Shown here in pieces: positions 61,044 to 64,000 of a DNA stretch of 64,000 nt (position 1 is the first letter of the stretch; each line of letters begins with the position of its first letter). This stretch comes from Paenibacillus_E oryzisoli_A (lineage in GTDB: Bacteria > Bacillota > Bacilli > Paenibacillales > NBRC-103111). Location: the NCBI RefSeq assembly GCF_050467285.1, contig NZ_JBCMUN010000017.1, positions 8,818-72,817 on the forward strand, given 5' to 3'. Both the position numbers and the translations under genes were made by a program. The notes under the pieces are model-generated. The model saw nothing but the letters and a program-made list of their open reading frames with translations. It was not told where the DNA came from and did no database searches.

Positions 61044-61513
61044 GGTTGATGGTATCCTTTATAAAGTTTTCCCCGAAACATCCTCATGACCATCATCATC
61101 AAAATCAAATAACCTATCCAAAATACGCCGCTCGATAATAGATACGGTTTCATGTGTTTATACACGCTTAGCCAATCGGAAATCCACTCTAAACCAAGGA
61201 AAAACGCTGAATATTTGATGATCGCCCATATTTTCATTTTGGATTCAGCGGCGGCAATTTCATTTAGAAATAACAGCGTAACTAATGGATACAACACTAG
61301 GCGTATAAGCACATTTGAAAACTCATACATGGCTAAATGCGGAATCACGACAGTTTTCACATTCATTGTATAAATCGCTGATCGGTTTTGAATCAGTATA
61401 GAAGCTAAGCACCAGTAGAAAAAAATCTCCAACGAATGAAGATGTTTTTTTCGAAGTTTCATGAAGTATACATACGCAAACAAACTAACCAAGCTATACA
61501 ACAAAAAAACCAT
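61040..61513 (-). CDS. multi-pass membrane protein of unknown function
   Basis: This 157-residue protein has about five membrane segments (starting MVFLLYSLVSLFAYVYF) and polar turns such as HLHSLEIFFYWCLAS and GLEWISDWLSVYKHMKPYL. The LEW(I/L)-type motif recalls the other small membrane proteins here. GGGAGGG lies 8 nt before ATG 61513. It follows the copy 2 small gene by 97 nt and is coupled to the next gene. Lower GC than the flanks. Confidence 0.7.
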   Translation of the reverse strand: MVFLLYSLVSLFAYVYFMKLRKKHLHSLEIFFYWCLASILIQNRSAIYTMNVKTVVIPHLAMYEFSNVLIRLVLYPLVTLLFLNEIAAAESKMKIWAIIKYSAFFLGLEWISDWLSVYKHMKPYLLSSGVFWIGYLILMMMVMRMFRGKLYKGYHQP

Positions 61514-61610
61514 ATAGCGCTCCCTCCCTGGGGATCTAATGGTTTTATTATGTACTGTTTTCCTAATTCTATGATTCTTCTCGCTCGCCGTTTTGTATCC
61601 GTCCTTCCGG

Positions 61611-61826
61611 TTACATCCTGTCCACGATCTGATAATGATTAATGATCGCCGCTGCGAAGATTACCCGGTTGTTGCGAAAAAAGTGATACAACACGCGGGC
61701 TTCCGGACACTCTTCATCGTAACCTGAAAAGTTGAAAAAATCCTCATCCTGCCAGCCCTGGCTGCGCAGGCTTTCAATAGATTCCGCAATTTTGCTAGGG
61801 ATTGTTGGTATTTTCAGAATCGCCAT
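61611..61826 (-). CDS. small protein of unrecognised family, copy 2
   Basis: This 71-residue protein is the paralogue of the one at 59332-59520, with eight extra N-terminal residues (MAILKIPTIPSK) and ATG 61826 behind GGAGGATGAGGAACG. The core is nearly identical, with one Cys for Ser change. Like copy 1 it leads an apparent operon, here with two membrane protein genes. The similarity continues about 20 bp beyond the stop (GTCCTT-CGGTTAC), so the copies come from DNA duplication. Confidence 0.75.
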   Translation of the reverse strand: MAILKIPTIPSKIAESIESLRSQGWQDEDFFNFSGYDEECPEARVLYHFFRNNRVIFAAAIINHYQIVDRM

Positions 61827-61997
61827 CGTTCCTCATCCTCCGCTGATTTGGGTAACTGCTTCACTACTAAAAGCATTGCCAAATCTAGCAGACCGTAAAC
61901 GCGCCCCTGGCTATCCCGCCAGGCTGATTTTTTTGCTACAATAACAATCAACAACAATCAACAGATTAACTGCGTACTTAACGAGGTGATCCTCTTT

Positions 61998-62825
61998 ATG
62001 GATATTAACGAAATGGCCGCGCATTATGCCGAGCAGGATGTCCGTGTCGTCGGCGTATTTCGGGCGGCGGTACCAGCCCATACAACGCTGCACACCCACA
62101 GCGCCGAGCGACTGACGCCGACGCCGGGGTATGTGTTTGTAACCAAAGGCAGCGGCACGTTTGTGTTTAACGGCACGCCCTATACGGTTCAGGCCGGGAC
62201 GGTGCTGCACGGCGGCAGGCAAATGACGCTAACGATGCGTACGGAAAGCGCCGAGCTTGAATATACGTTGGTTCGTTATACACTGGGTGCGCAAGGTGCT
62301 GCGCCAGTTCGGAGCGGCCCCATTGCGCATGAGGTTTTTCAGCTGGAGCCGGGCTTCCACCCCGCCATCGCCGAGCTGCTCGGCCAGTTGTACGAGTCCT
62401 TTTTCATGCCGGGGCACATGGCCTTGCTGCGGACAGGCTCGCTCGCCAAAATGCTGCTGTACGAGCTGTTCTCCGCCTGCCTCAACCGACAAAACGACAG
62501 CAGCCGAGAGATGGTCGAGCAGGCCCGCGACTACATTCATACGAAGTACATGGAGCCGATTACACTGCAAAAGCTTGCCGATCGCTACGGGAAAAGCGCG
62601 CAGTCGTTTTCGTACTTTTTTAAAAAGCATACCGGCGTCTTCCCGATCGATTACCTGATTCAGCACCGGATGAAGCGCGCGCAGGAACTGCTCACGACGG
62701 GCAGCGGCACGATCAAGCAGATCGCCGAAAGCGTCGGCTATGCGGATGCCCTTTATTTTAGCCGGCTGTACAAGAAGTTCTATGGTTACACCCCCAGCCA
62801 GGCGCAGCAGATTAGCGAGGATTAG
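61998..62825 (+). CDS. AraC-family transcriptional regulator
   Basis: This 275-residue regulator has an N-terminal cupin domain (TTLHTHSAERLTPTPGYVFV and GTPYTVQAGTVLHGG) and a C-terminal AraC DNA-binding domain (ITLQKLADRYGKSAQSFSYFF; IKQIAESVGYADALYFSRLY) ending YTPSQAQQ. ATG 61998 is preferred over GTG 61986; GAGG lies about 11 nt upstream. It is followed 103 bp later by a Fur-box-preceded siderophore-binding gene and could sense a siderophore, as AraC-type proteins such as Btr do. Confidence 0.88.
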   Translation: MDINEMAAHYAEQDVRVVGVFRAAVPAHTTLHTHSAERLTPTPGYVFVTKGSGTFVFNGTPYTVQAGTVLHGGRQMTLTMRTESAELEYTLVRYTLGAQGAAPVRSGPIAHEVFQLEPGFHPAIAELLGQLYESFFMPGHMALLRTGSLAKMLLYELFSACLNRQNDSSREMVEQARDYIHTKYMEPITLQKLADRYGKSAQSFSYFFKKHTGVFPIDYLIQHRMKRAQELLTTGSGTIKQIAESVGYADALYFSRLYKKFYGYTPSQAQQISED

Positions 62826-62893
62826 CGAATAATCCATATGCGTTTTATGATTTGTCCATTTTCAGGTGAAGGCTTCGTTTGATATATTCTATT

Positions 62894-62912
62894 GGTAATG
62901 AAAATCATTATC
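62894..62912 (+). promoter_or_regulatory. Fur box
   Basis: GGTAATGAAAATCATTATC matches the 19-bp Fur consensus GATAATGATAATCATTATC at 17 of 19 positions. It lies just upstream of the ribosome binding site of the siderophore-binding lipoprotein, so Fur-iron should repress this gene. Confidence 0.85.
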
Positions 62913-62928
62913 AAGGAGAATGAACAAC

Positions 62929-63876
62929 ATGCTACGATTTACAAAAGGGCGGATGCTCGCCTTCACTTTGATCTGTATTTTGACGCTTCTCGTATCTGCG
63001 TGCGGCAGCAAGCAGGCGGAGAGCCCGGCTTCCTCGTCCTCGGCAAGCACCGCGCCTGCGGCAACGGCAGCGCCGACACCAACGCCTGAAGCCAAAAAAG
63101 GCCCGGCACGCATCGTCGTGACCTACTTCCCTTACGCGGACCATCTGTTTGCCCTCGGGAAAGGCGATGCCGTTGTCGGTGTCGTGAACTATAAATCATT
63201 GAAAGATTTCACCGTCTACGACCCGTTCCTGAAGGGCGGCAAAGTGGCGGATCTGGGGGACAAAGTGAACCTGGAAGAGATCATGAAGCTGAACCCGGAC
63301 CTTATCATCGCGTCGAACAACGATCAGAAAGATATTGAGCAGCTTTCCAAAATCGCCAAGACGGTCACCGTAAATGCAACCCTCAACTGGCAGGAAACGA
63401 TCCGCGGCGTCGCGGATGCGGTCGGTGAACAGGCCGCGGCCGACAGCTATATCGCGCAGTTCCAGACGAAGCAGACCGAGGTCTCGGCAGTGATGGACAA
63501 GTCCGGCATGAAAGGCAAATCCGCCTTGTTCGTGATGCCATGGAAAAAAGGCTTCACCTACTGGAGCGGCTCCCGCATGGCGCTGTACTATGATAAGCTC
63601 GGCTTTAAGCCATTCGACGGCATGCAGAACGTCGGCGATATCACGCTCGAAGGCATCGCCAAGCTGAATCCGGAGTATATTTTCATCGGCAAGGACTACA
63701 CGAATTCGAGCGAAGTCACGATGGATGCGCTGCAAAAGGATCCGATCTGGAACTCCCTCGACGCCGTGAAGAACAAGAAAGCGTTCGTCGTGGACACGGA
63801 AATTCTCGGTCCGTTGGCCATGGGACAGATGAAAGGCCTCACGTACATGGCGGAGCAGTTTGGGGCGAAAAAATAG
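62929..63876 (+). CDS. iron-siderophore ABC transporter substrate-binding lipoprotein
   Basis: This 315-residue lipoprotein has a signal peptide with lipobox VSAC (Cys25), a Ser/Ala/Pro-rich linker, and a FhuD/BtuF-type binding domain: ARIVVTYFPYADHLFALG, KVNLEEIMKLNPDLIIASN, and the second half LEGIAKLNPEYIFIG with a closing DTEILGPLAMGQMKGL. ATG 62929 is chosen because AAGGAG is 10 nt upstream, while the ATG at 62920 is only 1 nt away. The Fur box ahead makes it iron-regulated. No permease or ATPase gene follows within the window; a terminator follows directly. Confidence 0.88.
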   Translation: MLRFTKGRMLAFTLICILTLLVSACGSKQAESPASSSSASTAPAATAAPTPTPEAKKGPARIVVTYFPYADHLFALGKGDAVVGVVNYKSLKDFTVYDPFLKGGKVADLGDKVNLEEIMKLNPDLIIASNNDQKDIEQLSKIAKTVTVNATLNWQETIRGVADAVGEQAAADSYIAQFQTKQTEVSAVMDKSGMKGKSALFVMPWKKGFTYWSGSRMALYYDKLGFKPFDGMQNVGDITLEGIAKLNPEYIFIGKDYTNSSEVTMDALQKDPIWNSLDAVKNKKAFVVDTEILGPLAMGQMKGLTYMAEQFGAKK

Positions 63877-63916
63877 CGTTGACCGCGCGGAGCTGTAGCT
63901 TCGGCGGGAGGAAGAA

Positions 63917-63940
63917 GCAGGGCCAGTGGCCCTGCTTTTT
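63917..63940 (+). terminator. terminator after the siderophore-binding gene
   Basis: GCAGGGCC and GGCCCTGC form a perfect 8-bp stem with loop AGT, followed by TTTTT. The remaining 60 bases to the window edge hold no recognisable gene. Confidence 0.9.
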
Positions 63941-64000
63941 AATTTTTGGGGAGTGCTCGCCGTGCTAAGATGGGCTGGACCCTCTTAACTTCACCGATTC

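Overview
The window looks like chromosome from a Paenibacillus-type soil Firmicute. The evidence is GC-rich coding sequence with strong AGGAGG-type ribosome binding sites, a sigma-54 (RpoN/SigL) gene, a Bacillus-like yokU-yodTSRQ/ablB lysine-degradation cluster, and above all three copies of the cassette typical of Paenibacillus: an LplA-type lipoprotein, two LplB/YtcP-type permeases and a YesM/YesN two-component pair, none with its own ATPase. No rRNA, tRNA, phage, transposase or CRISPR array was seen.

Layout. 0-5.4 kb: lysine (beta-lysine) catabolism, with yokU-yodT-yodS-yodR-yodQ and the start of a GabT-like aminotransferase on the minus strand, and ablB divergent; kamA is not in view. 5.4-6.8 kb: rpoN. 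7.3-20.9 kb: cassette 1, sensor kinase and regulator followed by permease-permease-lipoprotein and two glycoside hydrolase family 59 (galactocerebrosidase-type) genes; the secreted one carries an in-frame TAG. 21-22.7 kb: a small membrane protein and a parallel beta-helix protein. 22.7-29.8 kb: cassette 2. 30.1-35.9 kb: AraC and LacI regulators, two unrelated-looking FAD-dependent oxidoreductases and a small SGNH hydrolase. 36-38.5 kb: class I aldolase, LysR regulator, rhodanese. 39-40.7 kb: divergent PhyH oxygenase and AraC regulator. 40.7-47.9 kb: an operon with a secreted PL6 lyase, SGNH esterase, SDR reductase and heparinase II/III-type lyase, the expected set for an acetylated uronate polymer such as alginate. 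48.4-49.8 kb: MerR regulator with two SRPBCC proteins. 49.9-56.3 kb: cassette 3. 56.5-61.8 kb: NAD(P)-dependent reductases, a TolB-like propeller, small membrane proteins and two copies of an unrecognised small protein. 62-63.9 kb: AraC regulator and a siderophore-binding lipoprotein with a Fur box.

How it fits together: extracellular lyases and hydrolases cut polymers, the LplA-type lipoproteins and permeases import the oligosaccharides (powered presumably by a shared MsmX-like ATPase elsewhere), cytoplasmic enzymes finish the degradation, and each uptake system is controlled by its own YesM/YesN pair.

The least explained signal is a set of four intergenic elements (6.9, 17.3, 38.7 and 48.0 kb), each about 185 bp. 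Each holds four 24-27 nt units in the order forward, forward, reverse, reverse at nearly constant spacing (about 50, 56-59, 50), although the unit sequence differs among three families. Other points of note are the amber codon in the GH59 gene, a rhodanese leader that can sequester its ribosome binding site, a triple-palindrome MerR promoter with a 19-bp spacer, and a duplicated small-gene leader of two operons.
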